From Fusarium oxysporum f. sp. lycopersici 4287 (lineage: Eukaryota > Ascomycota > Sordariomycetes > Hypocreales > Nectriaceae), in contig NC_030987.1 in NCBI RefSeq assembly GCF_000149955.1, positions 1,086,003 to 1,150,002 on the forward strand: DNA of 64,000 bases, read 5' to 3'. Below are positions 37,887-50,760 of the stretch, one piece after another. Every line of letters begins with the position of its first letter. Position 1 is the first letter of the stretch. Both the position numbers and the translations under genes were made by a program. A model generated the notes under the pieces. That model was not told the origin of the DNA and searched no databases. It saw nothing but the letters and a program-made list of their open reading frames with translations.

Positions 37887-38970
37887 GCTGGGCGTATCTT
37901 TTCTTGTTCGACGGGGTTCGGGACGGTGGTTATGGCTTTATAACTTGCAAGTCGAGCAGTACCCTTCTTCGCTAACGATGTAATCTTGGCTGAAGTGTCG
38001 GTCGATCGTTCGGCGCAGCGAGTTTGAATTCGGGTTGATGAATCGAGGGCGCAAATGCGGAGGTACACGAAACACTTCCAATGGGTGAAGGGGGAATAAT
38101 CGGTGAGCAAAGTATACTTTGTCGGAGAAAGGACTGTATAATATCTGCTAACGTTTCTTTTCGGCTAGATTCCAATCGAGAGGGACTTTGTTGGGTAGTC
38201 GGGTGATAAGGCACAGTAAGTAAGTAGGAGGTTCAAACCCAAGCAAGCAAGGTGAGATCGTTTGGCGGGTTGGTTTGTGGTGGTGCTCGCAGGTGCTACT
38301 GGGGCAAAGAGCGATTCGGCTTCTGGTGATGGGATTGGTCAGCCTGCTTCTCATTATGGGGCTCAGGCTGTGATAGGTGAAACCGGCTGTGGCATCGGGA
38401 CTTGACGCTTGGACCATAAACAGGTATCCCTGTATGGGACAATGGCGCAAAAGTCTACATGGCCATGCAAGTGCGGGGAGGTAGCTCTCCCATGCCAACC
38501 TATCACTATAAACAACCATTGTCAGCCTTGTCCTACCCAAGCCTTGTCACAGCTCGATCTGTGGCCCCAAAGACTCGAGGGTTTCTGAGTGACAATCACA
38601 TATTTCAGCGCCATGGTCAACAAAGTATAGCTTGGCCAGGTAGTCTCAGTCATGTTTAGCATAAAATCTCCAATTACATTCATTTTCTCCTAGCTCTTCT
38701 CCAGTACTGTCTCTCTCTGTAAGTGCTATAATAAATCATTATTACCACCATGTGCTTTCTTTATGACGACCCATGCTTAGAAGTTAAAACAACGAAAAGC
38801 GCCATCGAACTATACAACCAACCACGTGTTTAGTGCCCTCTGTCGCTTGAAATTCCCGGCGGTAGCCAGCCATGCTTCACGTCTACGAACAACGCAACTC
38901 CTTCCCAGTGCTTGCTTCAACCAAACTCCTATCTTGCAAATTTCTTCTTAGAGAAGTGTTCAATCATAGC
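37887..38970. other. intergenic region between CAF40 and the kinase gene
   Basis: Promoter and leader of CAF40 and the 3' end of the kinase gene. No gene supported. Confidence 0.5.
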
Positions 38971-41900
38971 TTATAGTCTCAGTTCTCGAAGAATATGGTC
39001 CGCCATGCTCTTGTATTGCCACGTGTTGCCTGTCAATCGCTTGAACTGAATGCCGTGCAATGAGAGTAACGGGACCTTCACGATAAAAATCTCGAACTCT
39101 AGCACCATGCTTCCCCCGAGGTCACTTTGCACTTGCGTGCTCGTCTCTCCAGGGATTCGCCTTGATGGACCCCCATTCTTTCCAGGAATACTGTCGAACG
39201 AGGTCTCGGAGTTGGAAAAGCTGCGATCTCGATCAGAGCGTCCTGGCGTTCGTGGTGTAGTAGGAGGTCGCTCTAAGTCGCGAAACTCATCCCGCTCACG
39301 CTCACGATCGTCTCCCCGCATAAGGCCGCCAAAACTGAATCGTCGCTTATGTCCTGGTGTCATGCCGGGACTCGTGGGAGGGTCTTGCACCTTGTTCAGG
39401 TCAATACTGGGCGAATGGCGACAGTTGAAGCCGCCCTTGATCTCTGTATACTCCACGTTTAATTGCCGCAGCACTCGCTTGATGTCGGTTCGAATCGCAG
39501 GTACTGACTTGCCCGATGTCGTCGAGACGCTGAAAAGTCCCTTCAGGAACACTGGCTTGGCAAGTTCTGTGTCGTCTAATCGGTCTGTGGATACACCACT
39601 CTGCTCGAGTTCCTGATCTGTTTCTTCAGGCACATTGGCCTCTTGAGTAGCCTCTCTTCTCATGCGGCGCTGCTGAATACTTTCCCTCCTAGCATGACCA
39701 ATAGACTTGGACCTCAGGCTCACGGACCGGGAGTGTCCGTGGGCACGGTGCGTGCTGGAAGCATCTTCATTCGCGACGGATTGATCAGAACCACTGGTTG
39801 CTGGGGGGTCTTTTCGCCGTCTCAGGTCAGCTGAGTTGACACTAGTCGACCGACCCAGGCCACCTCCTCGTCTGTTCTCCCTTGAACCACCTGCAGACAT
39901 TGGTGGGCTAAGAAGTTCACCATGCTGCTGGCCACTCGCGGAACGGATTTGTGAATCTGACGCATCCTCTCTATCGCGGCGTCCACGACGAATACTGAAG
40001 CTCTTGCGGGGTGCCAAGGGAGAAGGCTCAGCTGGTGAATGGACTTGCACCACAGGAGGATGCGATCGGTCTTTGTCTAGACGCTCAGGGTCCCTACGCT
40101 TGCGTGTGCTGAACCTACGCAGAATACCTGCTGCGGTGCCTTCCTTCTTTTGAAGTTGCTCAACCCTTGGCTCGGCGGGTGGTGCAGGGGGAGGTTTCGG
40201 TACCTCAGGCATGTCATCTTCACCATGTGTCCTCGCGCGAGGCCTGCTTCGTCCACCAGTGGGTTTCTCTCCGGGCATCTCATAAGCGGCAGAGTTGGTG
40301 TGGGCTGCTTGAGGCGCCGCAATCTCGGGCATCGGCTCTGCCTCCCTTGCCTTCTCCTTTTCACGAATCTCACGCTCCTTTTCTCTCTCTCGGTCCTTCT
40401 CACGCTCACGCTCACGTTCGCGCTCTTTCTCTCTCTCCTTTTCCTTCTCTTTCTCCTTGTCGCGTGTTTGAGCTGCTGCTGGCGGAACCATATCAGCATG
40501 ATCGCGATCCTGCTTCTCCTTGACGAGGTAGTATATGGATACAAGAGGACTAAATGCGTTCATTGGATCGTTACCGATCTGCAGTGCCTCGGAGCTAGGA
40601 GCCGATAAAGTATCGCGGCTGTTGCCAGAATTCCTGCGCTTATAAAAGTCGAAACCGAATGGTCTCCTCTTTTCGGCATCCTTAGCGGGTGGAGGGAGCT
40701 CCTTTTCTCGTTGATAGAGCTTAACGGCGCGCTGATACTCCTCTGATTCAATTATTTTGGTGAGTTGTGCATTTATACTTTCGGGTGTACCAAAGTTAAA
40801 ACCTTGCATAGCGAGAATGACTTCTGGCTCCAGGGGCGTCGTTAACGGTTCGCGAACGGGCAGGTAGTTATCGGGAGGACCGTTGAAGCCTTTAGCCATC
40901 CATGGATGCGTCATCACCTCCTGCATTGTCGCTCGCTGCTTGGGGTCCGTCACCAGCATGCGGGATAGAAGGTGTTTACACTCTGCAATCCAGTTAGAAG
41001 ATAGTACAAAAGCAACCCTTGAGTAACCTACCGCTTGACAGCCATGCGGGATAATCGACAAGACCTCTCTTGATCTTGGCATGGAGCGCGGGCATGCTCT
41101 GGTCATCGAATGGAACCTTGCCACAGACCAAAACATATAGAACAATGCCAAAACTCCATACGTCAACTTCTGGGCCAGTATAAGCTCTGGCCTGCAGCAA
41201 TTCGGGAGCAGCAAAGTATAGGCTCCCGCAAAAGGTCTTGAGATGGCCACGCGGAGCAAAGAGATTACTTAGACCAAAATCGATAATCTTGATATCGCCC
41301 GTCTTGCTGATAAGGATATTCTCAATCTTGAGGTCTCGGTGGACGATGCTATTTCTATGCAAATAATCCAAAGCACTTGCGATCTGCCGACTAAACTTTC
41401 GGGCTTGCTTCTCTTTGAGCTTGCCGTGCGAGATGATGTAGTCGAGCATCTGGCCGCCGTTGACGTATTCGAAAAGCATATACCAATGGTGGTTGGTACG
41501 AACCACATCGTGAAGGGCGCAGATGTGGGGGTGATTCAGGAGGGTGCTGATAGCCGCTTCACGGGCAGTTCGGATTTCCTTGGATTGATCGGCGCGTTCC
41601 TTGTCGGCACGAGATTGGTGGCCATCGTCGGTTGAGCCACGAGGAATAATTTTGCAAGCGACCTGGTGAGGTGTGATTAGTATCGTGGAAATTTAAAGCT
41701 TGATAAGCATCATCGCGGCCTAGTCATGAGGGGCAGATGGATGAATGCGAATAGCCGAATGATGAAACAATGCGCGGAAATAGGCGACATCAAACAAAAA
41801 GATAAATCCAAAACACACCTGTTCGCTGCCATCCTCCTTTCGGGCGAGCTTAACCTTGCCCATGCTGCCGGCGCCAATGGTCTTGCCTAGCATCCATTTT

Positions 41901-42601
41901 CCAGATTGAGTTGGGATAACGGTACGTGATCTCGCGTGCTTAGATGTTGAAGTTCGGGGTGGCGCGTCGGCATGGCCATGCTGCTGAGAAGCAGTTCCAT
42001 TGCCAGCGCCATTACTGGGAGGGTTGGCGGAAGGAGGCATTTCGGGATGAGGGCTGTGGTGGTTGTTCTTTGATCGAGAAGAGCTCCGTCGATGGGCCCG
42101 CGAGGGATCGGGGCCCCTGGCCGGGGGTGGTCGTTCCTTGCTCGAGCTTCTTTGATGGTTTGCGGATGCGGCTAAGCGTGAGGATTCGTAGTCATTTTGC
42201 GGTACAGGTTGCGACTGGTGAGAACGTGAAGATGAGGTAGTACGCTGATGATGGTTATGATGAGGGGGGAGATGTGAGTTGGCGGCGTTTGAACCAGAGC
42301 GGGAGTGAGAGTGGGAATGGGATTGAGAGCGGGAGGCGTAGGCTTGGGACTGGGATTGGGAGCGAGATTGAGAATGGGAGTGTGAGTGTGATAACTGGCG
42401 GGTGTGAGATTGGGCGTAGTTGGCACCTGTTCCAGTGGGCGTGGCTGGTGCAGGCGCTGCTGGGGCCGCTGAAGCGGAAGACGAGGGAGGAAAAGAGGGA
42501 GCTGGAGCCCGACTGGAACGAGAAGACCGTGTAGATTGAGTGCGACCAGGTCCTCTCGGTGATGCATCAGCAACAGCAGAAGAAGCTGTTCTTGTTCCCA
42601 T
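38971..42601 (-). CDS. KIN1: KIN1-like serine/threonine kinase (PAR-1/MARK type)
   Basis: Exons 42601-41819, 41662-41032 and 40982-38971 give 1141 residues. Residues 1-230 are low complexity, with serine-histidine and serine-glutamine runs. The kinase domain spans about 235-500: [60 protein letters not shown] and HPWMAKGF. A charged KE/RE repeat region follows near residue 600, then serine- and arginine-rich linkers, and a KA1-like C-terminus ([20 protein letters not shown]). KIN1 kinases act at the cell cortex in polarity, septation and secretion, and KA1 binds acidic lipids. Intron 1 (156 bases) lies just before the catalytic lysine. Upstream lies 2.5 kb shared with the divergent G-patch gene. 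Confidence 0.94.
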
Positions 42602-45154
42602 TGTTGCGAAGCTAAAATGCTAGCTATGCTATGCTATGCTGTGTTGCGATGCGCTGTGCAGTTGTGAGAGATAGACGGTGTAAAAAGGCGGGATGTCGAT
42701 GAACTGAACGGGTCCCGTCTACTCTGGGGTTTGCTCAAAAGGGCAGTGAGCTGTCGTTCGCTTCCTGTAGTATCAATGCCTAAGTTGGTAGGCAGGGAGG
42801 ATGACCCGGTCTGAGTCCTTATTAGGCCTTGAAAATGGATTGGAGTAACAGATGCCAACGCAGTCGTAACGTAGTCGTAATTGCTGTTGAATACTAGCAA
42901 GGCCCTTCGTGTTTCTGCTGGCCGAGTACGACGTGAGAGGTGAAAGATCAGGATTACCTGGTTACTATCATGGGCTGAGGGTTCTTCTCAGCTTGCGATT
43001 TGCGATGACGAGGGGGTGTGATACTGGTAATCGCATAAGAGACCGAGACCGAGACGCAGACTCAGACTCAGACTCAGACACAGAAAAAAGGTGGTTGGAG
43101 CAGTTAGGTCGAATGCAAAGCGAAACTGCGCTATATGCAAAAGAATGATAAAAGTAAGACAAGGGAGAAGTGCCGTAGTCGTAGTCTTGATTTGATATAA
43201 ACCAGCAAGCAGTGCTACGGCAGTGCACATCCGAGCCTGATATAGGGAGATGGGAATGAGATATAGAAGCTGCTGGCAATTAAAGGCAAGGCAACGCAAA
43301 TATGCATGCAAATAGACAGATGCAAGAGGATGAGAGAGTAAAGATCTCAAAACCTGACAAGCAGATCGATTAAGAAAGACAGCGCAGCGTCTGTCAAATC
43401 CCAAATCGGGGGGCGGGTGAAAAAAGAGGCAGCTTATTAGGTACCAGATTCAGATTGGATAATGGATATTGTAGCTAAAAATGACTTGGTCCTGGCGGGC
43501 AGCAGCAGCATTGGCATGTCCCATCTACTAACCTGGGTTCTAAACTCTTGGATGCCCAGGATACACCTGGATGTCTCCAGCTGCAAGCTGCCGAGACTTC
43601 ACCACCACCGTCCAGCTGTCTTTGAGCTACCCAACTAGCACAGCAGGGCATCTCAGTCGTTTCAGGGGACTTTCCACTTAGCACGCAGGTAGCTTCATCT
43701 TTCCACCAACGGTCAGTCCTTGGGTGGAGATGAGATATCTCGCTCGAGCTGAGCTCTCATTTCGCTGGACTGTCAGGAATGGATCTGTTCACTTGCTAGT
43801 CAATAACCTTGACGACATTGTCGGAGTCACTGGTCTCTATTCGAGTTAGTGGTCAATAAAGCCTCGATCGAAAGCCATTGCACATGCTGCAATTGGTAGA
43901 CTTTGGCTGTTTCGCTCCACGATATCTCTGACCGTTACCAAGCCAAATTCCCTGTTTATAGCAACAACAAAGCCAAGAATCATAATCCGACGTCAGCTAC
44001 CCAGCCAGAGCACTGCATTTTTGATCTATGAAGTGGATCTGTCGCAAAGTGCTGCAAATTTACGTGGCTGATTAGACGAGGGGTTGGAGGCTGGGGTTTC
44101 AAGGTTGGATATCAGGCCTCGGAGCTCAAGAAAATTGCGGAAATGTCTGTTGATTACAATGGGTTATGCAATTCAACTAAGCTTATTATGACATCTTTGT
44201 GATTTGGAAGAAATCGAGAGCCTCAATTTCATGCCTTGCTGGACACAGCTGAGGGCTTCGCTTCTTTTCTTATATCCTGCAGTCATGCTCACATCTCGTC
44301 TCCTTTTTGCGGTAGATGTTTCTTGGAAATCATTGGGCTGGAATGCGACAGTTGTTCCAGAGCCAGAAGAAGCAAAATCGAAGCAGCCACAAGGCGGGCG
44401 AGTACATGAGACCTTGCTGCTTGTGTGAAGTGTTGGTGTGATGCGATGCGTTGTGATGTAACACATCCTTGTCTCGTGTTCACTAACACCTAGCCACCGT
44501 CCTCAGGCGGAATGCCAAGCCAAGACCTTCAGCCGAGGGTTCCTAGACAATCACCAACAACAGCCCATCAGACGCAAAGAATGCCTCACCGAGTCACGTC
44601 TCCGAGTTCAGAGGTGTAAGTCAAGCCTGAAACCATAGGGAGATGGAGAGACGAATAGCCTTTTTCGTATTGCTTTAGGATAACTTGAACCCATGGGTGC
44701 GAGGGAGGACTATGACGTCTCTGAATGAATATGACATGGTTCACAGTTGAACAGCTTTTGGAAACTGTTTCAACGCTGCGCTTCTGATTGTCCTCGATTG
44801 ACAACGTTTCACACGCATGCACTTGCATACCCGACGCTGATAAATCTCAGTTAGACCGAAGTTCTCCAACTTTTGATAGAGCCCCCTGTCACAATCTAAA
44901 AAAGATGGTGAACGAAGCCTGACGCCAGGGCCCCCAAAATTTAGGGATGGGTGAAGCCGCAACTCTGTTTCTTATCGATAAGCCCAATTTGACGTCGCGA
45001 CTCCAATTGTAGCTTCGCGACGACTCAGCTTCTATCGTCATCGCAAACCTTCTAACAACATTGAAGATCTTCTCGCTCTCCACATGTTATGACATCAAGT
45101 ACTAGCATTCAATGCTTTTAAGGAAACTACGCGACACGCCGACATCCCAGTCTC
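42602..45154. promoter_or_regulatory. divergent intergenic region between the kinase and G-patch genes
   Basis: No gene seen over 2.5 kb. Three GCTAT units (42623-42637) sit just upstream of the kinase start codon and a GACTCA-type repeat lies near 43057-43080. Promoters of both genes must lie here; specific sites cannot be assigned. Confidence 0.45.
42623..42637. repeat. (GCTAT)3
   Basis: Three exact five-base units about 22 bases upstream of the kinase ATG. Confidence 0.9.
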
Positions 45155-47274
45155 ATGTCATATAAACGCTCCCGTGCGACCTACGAAGCCGATCTCCATG
45201 CACCCTTTGCAACTTTCGGCACTCCTTTGCCCGATGACCCTGACGCTCGAGATGACGGCTCCTTCGTTCCAGTATGGAAGCAGGAGGTGAGGGATGAGAG
45301 AGGTCGAAAACGCCTTCATGGCGCATTTACCGGCGGATGGAGCGCAGGGTTAGTACACAGATCTCTTTTCCAGGACTTTGCGCTGATTTTAGCAGCTACT
45401 TCAATACTGTCGGATCCAAGGAGGGATGGACACCATCGACCTTCGTTTCGAGTAGAAACAACCGCCACAAAGATGCCAAAAACCAATCGCAACAACGACC
45501 AGAAGACTACATGGATGAGGAGGACCTTGCTGATGCGGCCGAAGCTCAGAAAGTCCAGACTTCTCAAGCATTTGCTGGTCTTGGCTCCTCCGGCCAGGAT
45601 CCCAATACCGGAGGCTTGATGGGCTTGCTGAGGGCTGAAGGAGATACCATGGGACTGAAGCTGTTGCGGCGCATGGGATGGAAAGACGGGCAAGGCATTG
45701 GTCCTAAGATTCGGAGAAGCGCCCGGCTTGAGCTAGGAGATAAAAGCTCTCAGGCTTCTGAAACACATTTGTTTGCGCCTGACAATGCAAAAATGATTCA
45801 GTTTGTCCGCAAGAACGATCGAAAGGGACTGGGCCATGACGGAGAAACCAAATTGTCGAGTCTGAATCCTATCACATCTGCAGCCGATGATGATGACGAC
45901 GAAGATAACTCTCACGATAATGGCCTCCGAAGTTCCTCTTTGCTCTCGCAGAAATCTAAGACTAAGCCTGGCCGAGGCGGTATAGGAGTGGGCATTTTGA
46001 ATGACAATGGCTCCGATGAGGAAGATCCTTACGAAATGGGACCAAAGATCAGATACAATCGTGTCGTCGGCGGTGATAAAAAGAAAAAGAAGGCGAAGAA
46101 GGCAACGGCAGCAATTAACCCTGCTCTGAAAAATGCACCTGTTTTTGTGTCTCGAACTGCTCGAGCTGGTAGTGGTCTTGGACGGTGTCATGATGGGCGA
46201 TTACCACCCGATGGGTTTGCACTCGCCAAAATTACAGAAGACTTATCCGATCTCTTTTTGGAATACGCACCGCCTCCGGTCCCAGAAGGATGGGCATCCT
46301 CAAAATCTTCCCTAGACCAGGCCAATCCTTCAGATTACAAGTCAACAGCAGATGCTGCGAAGGCATCGACCCATGATGCAAAGTCTAGAGCAGCCCTTCT
46401 TGGAGAGAAGAGTCTACCAGGAAAATCGGTCTTCGATTATATCACGAGCTCAGCACGCGACCGACTTGCTGCAGCTTCCGGGAACAAAAATCTACCCCAG
46501 GGTTTGGGAGAGCTCCCAGAAGGATTCTCCACGACAGAAGAGGAAAGACAGCAACAGGTATGGGATGAAGCACCCCAGCTGGATCGTGAGACAGCCATTG
46601 CAGCTATTTCTCGAGGCTCCTCTGGACCCTACGCAGACAATGAGGAGAAAAAGGCGCGCTATAGAACGTATTTGGAGCATTTTGCAACGGGTAGCCAACC
46701 GCTGCCGTACAAACCTAAGGGCATGGCGTTTGATGACTTTGCCAGAGAATTGTCGGAATTCCACAATTGCGCGAGGATCTTCAAACCGATGACAGGGTTT
46801 ATGGCATCTCGATTCACCACGGCGAAGAAACCAACAATCGTCTCAGCAAACGGATCTGAGACAGATCTGGTGTCGAAACCTGAACCAAAGATCGCAGATC
46901 CAGCAGAAGAGGCAGCCAAAATTGGCATGTATGGGCAAATGACTCGAACAGTCGAAGACTTTTATCCAACAAGACTATTGTGCAAGCGGTTCAATGTCAG
47001 GCCGCCCGCGCACTCTCAAGCAGAGGCTGAGGCAGAAGCTGGCTCCGGGACGACAAGCCGTGATGGAGGCTCAGGACCCATGGAAGATGTCAAGATGAAC
47101 TCAACATTCCCGGCTGGCGGCATCAAGTCAATCGAAGGAGCCCCTGCAAACACAACGCCACCGGCTCCTGAGCCTGAGCACGCCATTAATCCGCATAAGA
47201 ATGAAGCAGTTGAGGGTAAAACGGCACACGATGAAGTTCTTCGTGCAATATTTGGAGATAGCGATAGCGAATAA
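45155..47274 (+). CDS. G-patch protein of the GPATCH1/TGH family
   Basis: Exons 45155-45348 and 45396-47274 give 690 residues. The N-terminal family block (DUF1604) reads [51 protein letters not shown] and [10 protein letters not shown]. The G-patch follows: [20 protein letters not shown]. Lysine-rich and acidic linkers come next, then a SWAP-like stretch with [11 protein letters not shown] and [21 protein letters not shown]-patch proteins activate DEAH helicases; human GPATCH1 and plant TGH are spliceosome-associated. The acceptor is the doubled TTTTAGCAG, so the second exon can start at 45393 or 45396, giving a product with or without one serine. No defects. Confidence 0.92.
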
Positions 47275-48081
47275 ATAATACCATCCATAATTGCAAGTCA
47301 TTGGTCACAAGACAGTTGACGAGTTGTTTCAGCCACTACGTATCCTTTCAACGTCCCCGTTGAACCCAAAAACACAGCACTCAAAGTTGAGGAACTTGAC
47401 ATTAGGCTAATGTATTGCAAAAACCTTTAATAGCCAAAAAGAAATCAGAACTATTACCCTCGTTCATGGATGATTATCACCACTCATCTCAAAGATGAAT
47501 GCCAAGATTAGGCTTACAACTCCAGCGCCTCTAGCGTCGCCGCTCCACTTAGGTGAGCGGCTAGGACCCTGTTAGTATCGAAATAAGAACTCTGATTGGC
47601 TACTCTAACTATATCGCGGGGCTCCAATTTAGTGTCACTCAAGCTTGGGGGGCTCACCTCAGGGGAGCAGCCGCCATCGAATGAGGAATCGCGCTGCCCG
47701 TTGTTCTTCCATTAGGACCAATGTGAACCTCACTCACGCATCACATCGCATCTATCACATCACATCGCCAGATATCCAATACCTTAGACAGAGCCTCGAA
47801 ACGCGACGAGGCAGCGACTTGCGATACGAGAAAGAACGAGATTCATACTGATTCGGCTGTTTTGCTTAATTTCCGCTAACCTTTAATGTTTCGACTCCAT
47901 CACTAGACTGTTTACCTTGCCAACCACCTTTGGAATCAATCACACCCATCCTAAATCGACTGCTTTTTTCCCGCTGCTCCTTTTGCCGACTTGGGGCAGT
48001 CTCGTCTTGAAAGACTTTGTTTTCTTTTAGAAGAAAGCCGCCATCCTGTCTGAATTTCAGGAAGCTGGAATTGGACCATCA
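47275..48081. other. intergenic region and leader of the WHI2-like gene
   Basis: No gene seen. A pyrimidine-rich TTTTCTTTTAG (to 48030) and GAATTTCAG (to 48060) look like intron acceptors just upstream of the WHI2-like coding region, so a leader intron is possible. A CACAT/TCGCA period-5 stretch lies at 47741-47765. Confidence 0.4.
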
Positions 48082-49628
48082 GTGTCCTTGGAGAAGAAGA
48101 CGCCGTCACCAGACTCATCAAGACCGCCAAGCACGCGAACAACATCAAGTCATCATCGCGAACCGACCCCCGACGACCTCAAATCCGCTAAAGAACCGGA
48201 ATCACACATTCTTTTGAGTCGCGATCAATCACCCCCGCCGCAGTATCCCGCCTCCGAACCTTCAACCTCTCGTCCTCCCCCCTTCTCGTCGCTCTTTACC
48301 TCCCCGCCGCACGACGCTCACGAGCGTCCCGACAAATTCGTCGCTTTTACCGCTCATTCTCCTTGCGAAGCAGAAGCATCAGGCTCAGCTGCACCAGCAT
48401 ACGAATCTTCTTCACCTAGAGAAGCTCTCCCCTTTGATCCGGATCAAAGCACTACTGCATTCCGCGATCCAGTCGCAGAGACCAAGCGTGCGCTTCCTCG
48501 GGATACCAAGGGAGATTCTAGTCGCAAAGACGACGACGCAGAACCGCCTCCGGCTTATTCAGAAGAGGGCGATAGTCCCCTTTCCACATTCTCTTTCCTA
48601 ATGGCTGCCGCAGGAGGAGCTGCGAGTATTATTACTCAGGTGCAACAGGGAGGACCACCTGTTAGCACTCTTGGAGATGTTGGTGCCGATGAGACGATTG
48701 CTATGGACCTAAGGTGCGAGTTACAAGTGGGTGTTTGGCTGCCGATGTACTAATTCTCAGATAGGGGCACAAGGTTTTATCTCTCTAGGGACGAGCTGCT
48801 TACTTTGCCTGAGTTTGTGCTGCTTTCTTTGTTCCCGAATGGATTGTTCCCTGAGGGCCAAATGGGCGGCTTTGCAGACGGCGATGCAGTACAAGTCGAC
48901 GTAAGCTAATGCCCTTCCTCACATCGCAAACAGTGGCTTACAAAACTAGTACGACCCAGCTTCACTACAGTACATGCTTGACTTCTTTAGGGACGTAGCA
49001 CAATCTATCCCCACAGATGGATCACCAAATGCGTCTCAGGATGAGGATACGCCTTCTCTTGGTATCTCGCGTGACGACTCTAAGCGAGCCGGTATCATTG
49101 TGTTGCGTGAGGACCTTGACTTTTATGCTATCCCTCCACGAGCGGATATTGGCCCGCTTGATATGATTGCCGTGAAACGGGCAGCAGCAGAGGCTTTGCA
49201 GCAGCAGAACGGCATCTTTTCGGGTCTCAAGCGAAGCGACGAGCCGGGTACTACTGAGGCCCACTTGATCGAGATGCTGACGGCAGGGTAAGTTCACTAT
49301 CTGTGTTGTTGATAGCTGGCAATGCATGCTTACTTGTACTAGTGGTTTCAACCATGATGATCGATGGGGCCATCGAGCTGGTGAGCCTAACAAGGCCGTC
49401 ATCTGCAGTCTGGCTCTTGCCCGTCTACGCAGCGACATCCGGGGTAACGAGATGGGCACTAATGCTGTTGGTATGGCCCAGAAACTTCTGCTCTTCTGGC
49501 GTAAACCTGCTCGGCGATGCTGGTGGGAGGGTGTCGAGCTTGAGAATGTTGCAGGTGTCGAGGGCAAGCTCAAAGTCTGGATCCGAAGAGTATGGACCCT
49601 CGAGATGAGTGTTATTGGCCTGCGCTAG
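48082..49628 (+). CDS. WHI2-like BTB/POZ (KCTD-type) stress regulator; start codon unresolved
   Basis: Exons 48082-48713, 48765-48900, 48950-49287 and 49343-49628. The N-terminal about 190 residues are rich in P, S and E. The BTB-like core reads GTRFYLSRDELLTLPEFVLL, SLFPNGLFPEGQMGGFADGD and AVQVDYDPASLQYMLDFFRD, as in Whi2/KCTD proteins. C-terminal conserved parts include REDLDFYAIPPR and AVICSLALARLRSD. In yeast Whi2 binds the phosphatases Psr1/2 and acts in general stress response and in nutrient control of TORC1. The frame has no ATG at its start: the first plausible codon is GTG at 48082, and the nearest upstream stop in frame is at 48028. Without the G at 48082 the sequence would read CATCATGTCC, an ATG in good context. 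Intron 1 uses an ATAG acceptor four bases after a CAG. Confidence 0.82.
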
Positions 49629-50760
49629 ACCACGATCTACTTCTTCCCTCTACCTAGAGATCAAAGACCGTATAACTGTCACCTATTTCTTTTGTCTATC
49701 ACACTTTGTGTAGCTTTGTTTCCGCCCGCATTCCTCCATGTTTTCTCTATTCCCCCTCCTATTAGGTCATCTTATTCCCCTATTCCATTTTTTCTTTACT
49801 ATTTCATCTTCAAGATGAGTGTTGGTGGAGGTTGGTCCCATGCAACTGGGCAGAGCAAAAGCACATACGCGGAAGGAAGAGAAGGTTTTGGTCCATTGAG
49901 ATTCGCAAAGGGCGGGCGTCAAGGTGCATGGAATCTGGGGGTTCTTTGTAGACCTCCTATATTTTTTCTTCTCATGTTTGATATACAGCACAGGATTAAT
50001 CCAACTACACGAAGACCATATGTTTCGCTGTGACGTTTCAATGTATACATGAGCAGTGTTTACCTCCACATAGACTTGGTGATCCTGCTGTTCACGGCAG
50101 TTTTGCAACCATGCAGGTTTGTCTCCAAGACCGAACCGTTATGTTTCGTTGAATATGTGTTCTCGAGTTGCTCATAGCTACTGGAAGCCCCGGACTTGGC
50201 CAGTTTGCTCAAGTCATGGTGATGAGCGCTTCGGAGGTAGAGGCATTTGAGCCTCATGGAACTTCAGCAGCAACTCGATTAAAAATAAAAATGATGCGCT
50301 TGCCTACTGTTATCATCATCAGACCTTTAAGGTTCTTATACTAGGTACTGTGGTCTCACTTCAGGTTACAAGAAGGTCCCCAAAACAGGAAGACGCCATC
50401 CTGAGTATTTTCATCGACGCCTCGAAGATGGGAATTGAAATGAGTCAAGACTAAGGTACCTTATTAATCCCAAATATGATCATCTTAGCTAAAAGGGCAC
50501 ATCTCGCTGGAAGTGTAAATTGGACAGTGAGGGTTAAAAAGGAGAACCAATAAACAATGAAAACTATTACATGCTTTTGTAACGCTGACGTTACATCTAT
50601 AGAAAGTCTAAAAACTATATGGATTGTTGAACTGTTTTCATAACAGTGCATGAAGCGTAGGATACATCTAGTATCCGTTGTCGAAACCCAGAGAATCAGG
50701 AAGGTGAACTCAAGATGAGTTAGAGTGGTCAAAAGGCCTTTTGAGCCCGGTAGAGAATAA
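49629..50760. other. convergent intergenic region
   Basis: 3' ends of the WHI2-like and P450 genes. No supported gene; an open frame at 49692-50033 (plus) is AT-rich and unconvincing. Confidence 0.5.

Noticed and set aside
38215..38245. tRNA B-box-like GGTTCAAACCC
   Set aside because: No matching A box or acceptor stem at the right distance.
40077..40544. 155-codon minus-strand frame and plus-strand frames over the kinase tail
   Set aside because: They are shadows of the KE/RE-rich kinase coding sequence.
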